From Anaerocolumna chitinilytica (GTDB lineage Bacteria; Bacillota; Clostridia; Lachnospirales; Lachnospiraceae): a stretch of DNA of 64,000 nucleotides. The position numbers and the translations under genes are program-made. The notes beneath the pieces were generated by a model. It searched no databases and was not told the origin of the DNA. It saw only the letters and a program-made list of their open reading frames with translations. Positions 20,370-27,175 of the stretch are shown piece after piece (position 1 is the first letter of the stretch; each line of letters starts with the position of its first letter). The stretch spans positions 1,306,001 to 1,370,000 of the forward strand of contig NZ_AP023368.1 of assembly GCF_014218355.1 (NCBI RefSeq), read 5' to 3'.

Positions 20370-21830
20370 TTACGAGTAGTAAAAGTAAACATCCAGCAGA
20401 CCTTCTTCTTTGTTAAATATTATTTTTTCTATAACTGACTTAATAGCTTTGTTTTTTGTTATATTATCAATATTGTTATTATGTATGATATCATTTACGC
20501 TGCGTATTCTTGAGAGCATATCAGGCTTTGTATCTTCTGTATATCTTGCCTTATCTGCATCTATCTGAGCTTGTATGGACTCCTGTTCTTTCTGAATCAG
20601 TGTTTTGTTCTGCTTGTACTCCTCTAGAGTATCTACTCCATTCAAATAAGCATTTTTTACTCGTTTTTCTTTCTCAATGAGTTTAAGTAATTGTTGCTCA
20701 AGTAATAGATACTCCGGGATCTCCTCACGCTTGCGTATGACTGAGTATTCCACATCTCCAGTTGTAATTACTTTAGTTAAGGTATCGAAAATAAAGGGAA
20801 GAAGCTTACTTTCAGATATACTATTACAGTATTTACATTTACCTTTTGCATATCCGTTACAGGAAAAATGCATATATTGAGAATGTTTTACTTTTGAAGC
20901 AATCATGCTGCGACCACAGTGGGCACATTTTACTACCCCGGATAGCCAATGTTTATATTCAGATTCTGGCCGTGCGTTCTTTGGTATGTACTCCTTTGTA
21001 AATCGTTGCATCGCCTGTTCGAAAAGATCCTCAGAAATTATGGGTACATGTTCGCCTTTTTCAATTATCCATTCAGATTTATCTTTAGCTTTTTTAGTCT
21101 CACTTTCAGTACGGTTCCAGGGACTATATCCCGCATATGTAGGGTTCTGAATTATATATTCTATAGATCGTCTTTCAAAGTCTCCACCAGATTTTGTTTT
21201 ATATCCTAGAGAATTCATGTACTTGGCAATCTGATAAAAAGTATAACCTTCATAAACATACTTCTGAAATATGAGTTTTATTAGTTCAGCTTCTTCAGGA
21301 ATAATAACTGGAGGTTCTCCAGAGTGAAGAACTTTATATCCGAGAGGTGGACTTGCCTGGTATCCGCCACGTAGAGCATTTTCGCTCATACCTCTAAAGA
21401 CTTCACCAGATAAGCGAATGGAGTAGTATTCGTCCATCCACTCGATAATTCTCTCAATTAACGATCCAAACGGGCCATCAATAAGCGGCTCTGATATACT
21501 TACAACATCAACATTATTTTTCTTTAGTAAAGACTTATAGACAATACTTTCTTCTTGGTTACGTGCAAAACGAGAAAACTTCCATACGAGAATAACATCT
21601 ATCGGTTGATCCTTCGATTTGGCCAAAGCTATCATTTGCTGAAACTTAGGACGCTTGTCTGCTTTTTTTCCGGATATACCCCCCTCGATAAATATAAACT
21701 CTTCAGGTACAGACATATCATTTTTTGATGCATACTCAAGAAGTAGTCTTTTTTGCGCATCAGGAGAAAGCTCCTCCTGTTTATCCGTAGAAACACGGAT
21801 ATAGAGTGCTGCTATTTGTAGCTTTCGCAT
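20370..21830 (-). CDS. Large serine recombinase (phage integrase)
   Basis: Catalyses attP x attB integration and, with a directionality factor, excision. The start at 21830 gives MRKLQIAALYIRVSTDKQ; the upstream extension from a TTG is unlikely. Residues about 5-150 form the resolvase catalytic domain with the nucleophilic Ser in YIRVST and the Arg-rich KFSRFARN loop. About 170-270 is the recombinase domain (GGYQASPPLGYKV). A zinc ribbon follows (CAHCGRS...CNGYAKGKCKYC), then a coiled coil rich in Glu/Lys/Gln (about 370-430). The 486-residue length is typical. Its 3' end is 58 bases from the attL core. No directionality factor is recognisable. Confidence 0.93.
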   Translation of the reverse strand: MRKLQIAALYIRVSTDKQEELSPDAQKRLLLEYASKNDMSVPEEFIFIEGGISGKKADKRPKFQQMIALAKSKDQPIDVILVWKFSRFARNQEESIVYKSLLKKNNVDVVSISEPLIDGPFGSLIERIIEWMDEYYSIRLSGEVFRGMSENALRGGYQASPPLGYKVLHSGEPPVIIPEEAELIKLIFQKYVYEGYTFYQIAKYMNSLGYKTKSGGDFERRSIEYIIQNPTYAGYSPWNRTESETKKAKDKSEWIIEKGEHVPIISEDLFEQAMQRFTKEYIPKNARPESEYKHWLSGVVKCAHCGRSMIASKVKHSQYMHFSCNGYAKGKCKYCNSISESKLLPFIFDTLTKVITTGDVEYSVIRKREEIPEYLLLEQQLLKLIEKEKRVKNAYLNGVDTLEEYKQNKTLIQKEQESIQAQIDADKARYTEDTKPDMLSRIRSVNDIIHNNNIDNITKNKAIKSVIEKIIFNKEEGLLDVYFYYS

Positions 21831-21912
21831 ATTTTCTCTCAGCTCCTTATCATATTTAATCTTATGATAGTCAGGGTAAAAAAATACCCCGGTTGCCAAA
21901 CCAGAGCGTATG

Positions 21913-21949
21913 TTCGGTATTGTTTAAGACATACCGAATATGATATAAT
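21913..21949 (+). promoter_or_regulatory. Palindrome and promoter upstream of the integrase
   Basis: TTCGGTAT (21913-21920) and its inverse ATACCGAA (21931-21938) flank a 10-base spacer and overlap a plus-strand promoter: TTGTTT (21920-21925), 18 bases, TATAAT (21944-21949). The palindrome is also in the upstream region of the minus-strand integrase gene and could be an operator for either direction. Confidence 0.5.
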
Positions 21950-21955
21950 ATGCTT

Positions 21956-22028
21956 GTCGAGGGCACATATATCAGTTAATCTGGTTAAGTGCAAACCGTT
22001 TCTGCTGGTAACAGAAGCGGTTTTTTTT
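21956..22028 (+). ncRNA. Candidate short RNA ending at a strong terminator
   Basis: The promoter ending at 21949 and the terminator at 21994-22028 define a transcript of about 73 nt with no convincing gene. It lies divergently upstream of the integrase and could be a regulatory RNA or a leader whose gene was lost. The only support is this promoter-terminator arrangement. Confidence 0.35.
21994..22028 (+). terminator. Intrinsic terminator
   Basis: AACCGTTTCTG (21994-22004) pairs with CAGAAGCGGTT (22012-22022) and runs into eight Ts. Confidence 0.85.
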
Positions 22029-22093
22029 ATTTGGTTTATCAACTAAAAAGATAGTTGTAAAATACGCATTATGTAAGAATTTTCAAATTTGGG

Positions 22094-22122
22094 TTGAAAA
22101 ATACGAACAAACGTTCTATAAT
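22094..22122 (+). promoter_or_regulatory. LexA-box promoter of the 34-codon gene
   Basis: TTGAAA (22094-22099) and TATAAT (22117-22122) are spaced by 17 bases. CGAACAAACGTTCT at 22104-22117 lies in the spacer and fits the Gram-positive SOS box CGAACRNRYGTTYC at 13 of 14 positions. LexA bound here would block the promoter until DNA damage. Confidence 0.75.
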
Positions 22123-22167
22123 ATGAATCAGCTACTTTGGTGATTGCATATTTTGGAGGGCGTACAT

Positions 22168-22272
22168 ATGGAGGAAAATTATCGAGAACTAATTACTGAA
22201 TTGATTGAAAAAATAACAGATGTAAAGCTTTTGAAACATATTTATATATTTATTCAATCAATATCTAGCTAG
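22168..22272 (+). CDS. SOS-controlled small protein (34 aa)
   Basis: ATG at 22168 follows TTGGAGGG at good spacing and the frame ends at 22272, giving a 34-residue acidic N-terminal, hydrophobic C-terminal helix (MEENYRELITELIEKITDVK then LLKHIYIFIQSISS). It is transcribed from the LexA-box promoter and converges on the repressor gene with a shared terminator. Position and control suggest an induction factor, for example an antirepressor or a recombination directionality factor. That is inference; the sequence has no recognised domain. Confidence 0.65.
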   Translation: MEENYRELITELIEKITDVKLLKHIYIFIQSISS

Positions 22273-22295
22273 GCTTTATGCCTAGCTTTCTTTAT
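22267..22295. terminator. Bidirectional terminator between the SOS gene and the repressor gene
   Basis: AGCTAGGC (22267-22274) pairs with GCCTAGCT (22280-22287) and is followed by a T-rich run; it overlaps the ends of both convergent genes. Confidence 0.7.
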
Positions 22296-22668
22296 TTTCT
22301 TCAGCCATTAACAATGCCATTTTCTCAAGTACTTTCCAGTCTTCTTCTTTTAATTTACTAAGCATATGTACAAATTTTTTCATAAACTCATTATTATTAT
22401 TTGGATTTAAAACAGCACCGGTCCAAGCTGCAAGTTCATCATCTCTGCTCATTTCTATAATAGGATTGCCGATACCAGATCGAAGCCATTCTTCGTTAAC
22501 ATTAAATTCTCTACACACATCCTGAATTACCCTATCAGTAACATTTATTCTACCAACCTCTATACTTCCTAAATTAGCTCGGCTTATAGATATAGCATCT
22601 GAAAACTGCTCCTGAGTCAAATTCAAATAATCTTTTCTCAATGTTTTAATTCTCTTATTTACATCCAA
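22282..22668 (-). CDS. Phage repressor, XRE family, without a peptidase domain
   Basis: The CI-like lysogeny regulator. The first 65 residues form an HTH_3 domain (NLTQEQFSDAISISRANLGSIE; recognition helix SRANLGSIE) ending in the usual NVNEEWLRSGIGNP. The remaining 60 residues are helical and acidic. At 128 residues it is too short for an S24 self-cleaving domain, so induction by RecA-stimulated cleavage is not expected. It diverges from the early operon across a region of palindromic CACA/TGTG sites and converges with the LexA-controlled small gene. Confidence 0.88.
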   Translation of the reverse strand: MDVNKRIKTLRKDYLNLTQEQFSDAISISRANLGSIEVGRINVTDRVIQDVCREFNVNEEWLRSGIGNPIIEMSRDDELAAWTGAVLNPNNNNEFMKKFVHMLSKLKEEDWKVLEKMALLMAEENKES

Positions 22669-22690
22669 GAAACAATCACCTCCTATCTAG

Positions 22691-22768
22691 TAAATAATAG
22701 CACAATTAAAAATGTGTGTCAATCACAAAATAATGCTTGACAATGATATAGAAGCACATTATAATGTG
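22691..22768. promoter_or_regulatory. Divergent lysogeny/early promoters with operators
   Basis: The rightward early promoter is TTGACA (22737-22742), 17 bases, TATAAT (22760-22765), near consensus. The palindrome CACATTATAATGTG (22755-22768) covers its -10. On the minus strand TTGACA, 17 bases and TATTAT serve the repressor gene. Related CACAAT and ATGTGTG half-sites lie between. This is the expected repressor switch. Confidence 0.8.
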
Positions 22769-22796
22769 ATTAGAACACAGGAAAGGAGAAACCCAT

Positions 22797-22943
22797 ATGA
22801 GTGAAACAGAAAAGAAAATACTCGAGACATTCCGTAGGGTAATACCTAACCTAAATGACATTCAAAAAGCAAGACTGCTTGGGATTGGGGAAGGAATGGA
22901 AATTAAGGCAGAGCAACAAGAAAGAGAAAGACAAACCGCCTAG
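22797..22943 (+). CDS. Small early phage protein
   Basis: 48 residues, starting MSETEKKILETFRRVIPNLN and ending in a Glu/Arg/Gln-rich tail. GAAAGGAG precedes the ATG. It is the first gene of the rightward early transcript, the usual place of a cro-like or antirepressor-type product. Similar short acidic helical proteins are common at this position in clostridial phages, but no function is known to me. A small hairpin (CCTAGTTAATGGCTAGG) follows the stop. Confidence 0.7.
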   Translation: MSETEKKILETFRRVIPNLNDIQKARLLGIGEGMEIKAEQQERERQTA

Positions 22944-23032
22944 TTAATGGCTAGGCGGTACCCTAAATTATTACTTAAAAGCTCGCAACATGTACAACCA
23001 GTACAACATAAACTTTACTGGAGGTGATAGTT

Positions 23033-23203
23033 ATTAAGGATGAAATAAAGGTGAGGATTTTTCTTAAGCTTGAAGATAATTATGTGAATTGGGAAGAGCT
23101 CGAGAAAGAAAAACAAATGGAATTCGGCCAGGCTCTTAATGACAGATCACTACGGGCTATTGGGTACGAACCTGTAAGAATAACACCTGATAAAACCGCT
23201 TAA
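23033..23203 (+). CDS. Small early phage protein, probable ATT start
   Basis: A 57-codon frame ending at 23203 (…AIGYEPVRITPDKTA). A strong GGAGGTGA at 23020-23027 points to a start about 8 bases later, where the in-frame codon is ATT (23033). The only alternative, GTG at 23024, lies inside the ribosome site. The protein is mostly charged helix with no known domain. The stop overlaps the sequence leading to the next ribosome site, so the small early genes form one message. Confidence 0.6.
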   Translation: MKDEIKVRIFLKLEDNYVNWEELEKEKQMEFGQALNDRSLRAIGYEPVRITPDKTA

Positions 23204-23229
23204 GCGGTCAGGAAAGGAGGGACAAGCAT

Positions 23230-23409
23230 ATGAGCTATGCAGTAGAAGCAAAGATTTTTAATAGCGGTCAAATAGTAGCCAGAGTCAGACCGGCTAGAAC
23301 GGATGACATGGAAGGCTGCACAGAGACCAGAACCTGTGATGTTTGGATAGATCTCTTTGATGATTTAAGCGAAGCTGAAGGATTCAAAAAATCCTATACT
23401 AGAGCTTAA
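23230..23409 (+). CDS. Small early phage protein
   Basis: 59 residues (MSYAVEAKIFNSGQIVARVR at the start), with AAAGGAGG ahead of the ATG. The sequence suggests a small alpha/beta fold with two cysteines (EGCTETRTCD). No family recognised. It sits between two other short early genes in the same orientation with short gaps. Confidence 0.65.
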   Translation: MSYAVEAKIFNSGQIVARVRPARTDDMEGCTETRTCDVWIDLFDDLSEAEGFKKSYTRA

Positions 23410-23424
23410 GGAGGCAGAGCGTTT

Positions 23425-23583
23425 ATGAACTATGAAGCCATTACTATACAGGACTGTTTGGATAACTATTTTATGAAGAATGTTGCTGCAGTTATTAACG
23501 ATGGACAAGTTATTGAATTTGTAAAAGAGAATGAAAAAAAGCTTTCCGATACTGCGAATATCAGAAAGCCAAATAGAAAATAA
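23425..23583 (+). CDS. Small early phage protein
   Basis: 52 residues, GGAGG before the ATG, 15 bases after the previous stop. It is predicted helical with a basic C terminus (RKPNRK). No domain recognised. Retention of a good ribosome site and uninterrupted frame support a real gene. Confidence 0.6.
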   Translation: MNYEAITIQDCLDNYFMKNVAAVINDGQVIEFVKENEKKLSDTANIRKPNRK

Positions 23584-23625
23584 ACTATAGTGCTATTGTA
23601 GCACGGAATAAGGAGAATTTGCAAT

Positions 23626-24000
23626 ATGGCAAGAGGATTTGTTAGAAAAATAGATGACCTGGGAAGAATCGTAATCCCGATTGAATTGAGAAGATCTGCA
23701 GAAATTATGAATAGAGATGCCTTAGATATGTATCTTGTAAACGGGACAATGACATTATCAAAAGGGAAAGGCCGTAAACTGGACAAGCTTGGAAGATATA
23801 CAATTCCAATGGAGGTCAGACGTACACAGAGTTGGGACATTGGACAAGCACTTGACATTTACATGGAAGGTAAAGAAGTCTGCATTCGGAGATACGGCTG
23901 CGAATGGTGCGATGAGACAGAGGATTTAATAGAGGTTAATGGTCATAAACTATGCCATGCTTGCGCTGAAAAAGTTGGTGCTGCAATTATAGAGGCTTGA
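23626..24000 (+). CDS. Tandem AbrB/SpoVT-domain protein with a C-terminal zinc ribbon
   Basis: A likely DNA-binding regulator. Two swapped-hairpin AbrB domains lie head to tail: residues 4-44 (VRKIDDLGRIVIPIELRR) and 47-86 (GRKLDKLGRYTIPMEVRR). A C4 zinc ribbon follows (CEWC about 91-94, CHAC about 110-113). AbrB proteins normally dimerise to build this fold, so a fused pair could act as an internal pseudo-dimer. It is transcribed with the early genes (AAGGAG site) and may act on host transition-state/sporulation promoters or on phage genes; both are inference. Confidence 0.8.
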   Translation: MARGFVRKIDDLGRIVIPIELRRSAEIMNRDALDMYLVNGTMTLSKGKGRKLDKLGRYTIPMEVRRTQSWDIGQALDIYMEGKEVCIRRYGCEWCDETEDLIEVNGHKLCHACAEKVGAAIIEA

Positions 24001-24102
24001 TTGAAGAGTGTCAGAGAGTAACTCAAAAACCTACATACATAGCTGAGTCAGGATTAAAAGTCAATCTGGACTTGGCACCGTTTTAAGAAAGGAAAAAAGA
24101 CT

Positions 24103-24570
24103 ATGGAAAAAATCAATTTAGAAGACTTTGCTGGTGGTGCGCTTGCTGAAAAGATCAATCAGGCATTGCGTGAGGTTACGGAGAATGTACAGGACCCGAA
24201 TACCAAGGCAACCGCAAAAAGAAAAATCACCTGTACATTTACCTTTAGTCCAAGTGAACAGAGGGACCTTGTCGCAACTAGTATTGATGTGAAATCAACT
24301 TTAGCTCCTTCAATGGGTATTGCTACTGCTTTTGTCATGGGTAAGGACATCACAACGAATGAAGTTGATTACAGGGAGTACAGCAAGCAGGTAAAGGGCC
24401 AGATGAATATCCAAGATATAAAGACTGAATCCGAACAGGCTCATGAGTTTACTGGTTCAGATAGACAGAAAAAAGGATATGACCAGTCAACTGGAGAATT
24501 CTTTGATACGGAAGAACCTGAAGTTTTAGAGCCTAATAACAAGGTGGTAGACCTCAGGGCTGCCAGATAA
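24103..24570 (+). CDS. Phage early protein, replication-terminator-like annotation family
   Basis: 155 residues, soluble, with an N-terminal helical part (MEKINLEDFAGGALAEKINQ) and a central beta part (TCTFTFSPSEQRDLVATSID). It resembles a protein widespread in Firmicute prophages that is often labelled 'replication terminator protein' without direct evidence. It immediately precedes the next gene of the same early block. I assign no biochemical role. Confidence 0.6.
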   Translation: MEKINLEDFAGGALAEKINQALREVTENVQDPNTKATAKRKITCTFTFSPSEQRDLVATSIDVKSTLAPSMGIATAFVMGKDITTNEVDYREYSKQVKGQMNIQDIKTESEQAHEFTGSDRQKKGYDQSTGEFFDTEEPEVLEPNNKVVDLRAAR

Positions 24571-24604
24571 ACAAATATTACATTATTATATGGAGGATAA
24601 GAAC

Positions 24605-25345
24605 ATGGAATATGGTAATTTAAAAGATGCATTGCAGTACTTAGTAGGTTTAGGGGAAGAAGGTTCAAAGCCTGAAGTTGTTGAGATTAATGGAAAAACC
24701 TACTGCACGAAGAACCTTACCAGATATGATAAGGAAGAAATGGCAGAACCTTTAAAGGCAGCTTCCTTGACTGCTATGGTTGATTATATCAAGAATAAAT
24801 ATTCTGAATTCAAGGGAGATATGATTTTACAGATTGTCGGTCCTGAAGAAGTCAGACTGATATCTGGTCTTACTAAGGAAAGAAACAGGGAATGCCTGTT
24901 TAAATCCGGTATTAACCCTAACGGTTTCCGTTTTGATAATTACTATGATCAGGAAGATTTCATTATCAACCTGCAGTCAGGTTTCCAGAAGAATGATGAT
25001 CTTGTTCTAATCCTGCAGGTGGCCGGTAATGTAGAAAACAATGCCACTGCCAGTTATGGAGACGATGGTGTGTCTCAGAAGACAACTATCAAGAAAGGAA
25101 TAGCGTCCAAGGTGGATGTGATTGTTCCTAATCCGGTATTATTAGCTCCTTATCGTACCTTCTTGGAAGTACAGCAACCTCTCAGTGCTTTCATTTTCCG
25201 TATTGGCGAAGGAAGAGGCGGTGAACCTGTTTTCAAGCTTGTAGGAGCTGACGGCGGCATGTGGAAGTATGATGCAGTGAAAGAAATTAAATCATACCTT
25301 CTGGAAGAGTTGGAAGAGTTCCCGAATATCACAATTATCGGATAA
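24605..25345 (+). CDS. Conserved phage early protein of unknown function
   Basis: 246 residues from the ATG at 24605, which has GGAGG 8 bases upstream; the ATG at 24590 lies before that site. The conserved-looking core includes FRFDNYYDQEDFIINLQSGF, a DDGVSQKTTIKKG segment and PNPVLLAPYRTFLEVQQPLS. It is widespread in clostridial prophages between the regulatory and replication genes. It could be a DNA-interacting or modification-related protein, but no catalytic motif is visible. Confidence 0.6.
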   Translation: MEYGNLKDALQYLVGLGEEGSKPEVVEINGKTYCTKNLTRYDKEEMAEPLKAASLTAMVDYIKNKYSEFKGDMILQIVGPEEVRLISGLTKERNRECLFKSGINPNGFRFDNYYDQEDFIINLQSGFQKNDDLVLILQVAGNVENNATASYGDDGVSQKTTIKKGIASKVDVIVPNPVLLAPYRTFLEVQQPLSAFIFRIGEGRGGEPVFKLVGADGGMWKYDAVKEIKSYLLEELEEFPNITIIG

Positions 25346-25444
25346 TTTACCACAGTACCTCCCATTATAACATATCACAATGATGTAATGGCATGACATA
25401 GACCTCCTGGTATCCAATGACTGGGTACCAGGGAAAGGATAGGT

Positions 25445-25789
25445 ATGAAAAACAGTAGAGAAAAAGGTGCCAGGGGCGAACGTGAACTTGCGAATAAATT
25501 AAAAGAATACGACTATAAGGCGCGCAGAGGGCAGCAATATAGTGGTATAGAATGAGATGACGTTGTCGGCCTTCCTGGTATACATATTGAATGCAAAAGG
25601 GTAGAGAAATTAAACCTATATGATGCGATAGACCAGTCAAAGCAAGATAGTATGTGCGAAGATTTACCATACGATTATGATTTGCCGGCAGTATTCCACC
25701 GTAGGAATAATAAAGAATGGCTTGTTACAATGCCTCTTAAATATTGGATGGAATTATATGAGATGGCTGAAAAGAATAAACCAAAATAG
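25445..25789 (+). pseudogene. Holliday-junction-resolvase-like PD-(D/E)XK nuclease with in-frame TGA
   Basis: Read as one frame, 114 codons give a small phage resolvase-like nuclease: GARGERELANKLKEYDYKAR with the catalytic Glu near the N terminus, then DDVVGLPGIHIECKR carrying the D-x(n)-E-x-K core. Codon 37 is TGA (25553-25555) where Gly (GGA) is expected, just before the active site. The rest is open and conserved to the stop at 25789. This is a single-base nonsense mutation or, less likely, read-through. GGATAGG precedes the ATG. Confidence 0.75.
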
Positions 25790-25807
25790 GAAGATAGGTG
25801 GCTTACC

Positions 25808-26737
25808 ATGGGGAGACCTCCAAAGCAAGGGCTAGACTACTTTCCGAAAGATGTTGACTATTACGAAGATTTCAAAATCATGGATTTGCTGAATACGTAT
25901 GGACCCTTAGGGCAGACAATCTACGATATTGTAGTATCCATGGTGTATCACGAAGGCTATTACCTGGAAGTGCCTCTGGATAAGCTGGTGAGTAAAATCA
26001 TCCGGATTATTGGGAACCGGTGGATTAAAGACAAAAACCTTGTGTTACAAGTTATTCATTATTGCGCGGATATAGGACTTTTCCATAATGACCTCCTGAT
26101 GCAAAATGTTATAACCTCTATAGGAATTCAGCGACGCTATCAAGAAGTGACTGTTAGGAACAAGGTTCAAAAAGAAAAATACTGGTTGATTGATAAAAAT
26201 GGTCAACCTGTATTAAATGCACCTATAACGCAGGTTTCTGTAACAGAAACTCAAATTAATGTAACAGAAACCGAGGTTACTGCATCGGATATTCAACAAA
26301 AGGAAAGTAAAGAAAATAATAATATATATATGTCTATTGTAGACTACCTGAATCAGAAATGCGGTACTAAATATCAAAACACCGCCATAGAGACTATACA
26401 GCTCATCCTTGATAAGTTAAGCAGAGGTTTTAACTATGAGGATTTTATAAAGGTTATTGATATAAAAGCTGCTGAATGGCTTGGTGATGATAAAATGCAG
26501 AAATTTCTCCGGCCTTCCACTCTTTTCGGTAAGAACTTTGAAAGCTATCTGAATCAAAAGGCAGCAGCACCAAAGGAGCAGCACACTAAAAAAAGCAGCA
26601 ATAAGCCTGCAGCTAATAGATTTAATCAGTTCCCACAAAGAGATTACTCAATGGAAGATTACTCCACTATGGAGCAGAAATTATTGGGAAGGAGTAAAAG
26701 TAATGAATGTAGAGGACCAGGAATGCAAGGACTGTAA
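25808..26737 (+). CDS. Phage replication initiator, DnaD-like (DUF4373 / Phg_2220_C type)
   Basis: Probably opens the phage origin and recruits host helicase. The 309-residue protein has an N-terminal winged-helix DUF4373 domain (DYFPKDVDYYEDFKIMDLLN, residues about 8-120), a Thr/Glu-rich linker (about 140-170) and a C-terminal conserved phage domain (YLNQKCGTKYQNTAIETIQL, LRPSTLFGKNFESYLNQ, about 178-256). No DnaC-like loader follows, so host loader proteins are presumably used. AGATAGG precedes the ATG; the 3' end overlaps the next small gene. Confidence 0.85.
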   Translation: MGRPPKQGLDYFPKDVDYYEDFKIMDLLNTYGPLGQTIYDIVVSMVYHEGYYLEVPLDKLVSKIIRIIGNRWIKDKNLVLQVIHYCADIGLFHNDLLMQNVITSIGIQRRYQEVTVRNKVQKEKYWLIDKNGQPVLNAPITQVSVTETQINVTETEVTASDIQQKESKENNNIYMSIVDYLNQKCGTKYQNTAIETIQLILDKLSRGFNYEDFIKVIDIKAAEWLGDDKMQKFLRPSTLFGKNFESYLNQKAAAPKEQHTKKSSNKPAANRFNQFPQRDYSMEDYSTMEQKLLGRSKSNECRGPGMQGL

Positions 26738-26846
26738 ATATAGAAAATTATCATTGTTTGATGAGCCCTGTAAGAGTTGTCACTGGGAAGGTGGAGAGGT
26801 TGGATATACTTACTGGGAATCGGCAGATGTTCATGAAATAGTGTAG
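26703..26846 (+). CDS. Small zinc-knuckle phage protein
   Basis: 47 residues with two CxxC pairs (CKDC near residue 8, CKSC near residue 23), a likely single zinc site. GGAAGGAG lies before the ATG. The gene begins inside the end of the replication gene, so translation is probably coupled. It ends 14 bases before the tRNA-like RNA on the other strand. Function unknown. Confidence 0.7.
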   Translation: MNVEDQECKDCKYRKLSLFDEPCKSCHWEGGEVGYTYWESADVHEIV

Positions 26847-26859
26847 GAATGTGAGTAAA

Positions 26860-27083
26860 ATAATCAGCTTAGGAAGACCCTTGCTCTACCTAGCTGAGCT
26901 ATATCACTAACCAAAGAAGATACTAAAACATAAATAACTGCTCCAATAAACTTCATAAGCACCACTTCCTTTTCTAGTAAACAAAATGAAATATAGTACG
27001 CAACGGACAAAAGTAAAATATTATTGGTTATTATGTGATAGTTGGATTTGAACCAACGACCAAGGTTTTCCTAAACTGATTAT
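26860..27083 (-). ncRNA. Circularly permuted tRNA-like RNA (224 nt)
   Basis: On the minus strand the 3' half of a tRNA precedes its 5' half. The T arm is GTTGG-TTCAAAT-CCAAC (27057 down to 27041), followed by acceptor TATCAC. After about 127 nt come GTGATA, TA, the D arm GCTC-AGCTAGGTA-GAGC and anticodon stem AGGGT, which pairs with ACCTT next to the T arm. The anticodon arm is open and extended by a helix of 16 pairs whose ends are the RNA's 5' and 3' ends. tRNA invariants U8, A14, G15, G18, G19, A21, U33, C48, U54, U55, C56 and A58 are present. A promoter would start transcription at the first stem base. If the halves were joined at the loop, the anticodon could be UCC. Confidence 0.7.
26864..26956 (-). 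CDS. Candidate 30-aa peptide encoded across the tRNA-like 5' half
   Basis: Inside the loop of the permuted RNA an AAGGAAG site precedes ATG at 26956. The frame (MKFIGAVIYVLVSSLVSDIA at the start) continues through the acceptor, D arm and anticodon stem to TGA at 26864-26866. The N-terminal 16 residues form a possible membrane helix. Translation would unfold the tRNA-like domain, so peptide synthesis and folding would exclude each other. It may also be a chance frame. Confidence 0.35.
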   Translation of the reverse strand: MKFIGAVIYVLVSSLVSDIAQLGRARVFLS

Positions 27084-27089
27084 ATTAAT

Positions 27090-27117
27090 ATTATAGCATG
27101 ATTTGTAAATAAAACAA
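27090..27117 (-). promoter_or_regulatory. Promoter of the permuted tRNA-like RNA
   Basis: On the minus strand TTGTTT (27117-27112), 16 bases and TATAAT (27095-27090) with an extended TGC motif just before the -10. The predicted start, 6-7 bases on, is 27083-27084, the first base of the terminal stem. Confidence 0.65.
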
Positions 27118-27175
27118 TTAATTGGCATAAAAGAAAGGATAAAAGTTCCGGCCGGACAAAGGGTTATAAGTGAGT

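Noticed and set aside
21830..21960. Sigma-E promoter driving the integrase, as in known skin elements
   Set aside because: CATACGCT resembles a sigma-E -10, but no matching -35 lies 13-15 bases upstream, so sporulation control of the integrase is not shown by sequence.
21864..22046. 60-codon plus-strand and 67-codon minus-strand frames between integrase and the SOS gene
   Set aside because: They cross a strong terminator and palindrome and lack ribosome sites.
26860..27083. Ordinary tRNA gene, or attachment-site relic of a tRNA
   Set aside because: The halves are in the wrong order for a normal tRNA on either strand. An integration relic would duplicate only one tRNA end and would not explain the long terminal helix and adjacent promoter.
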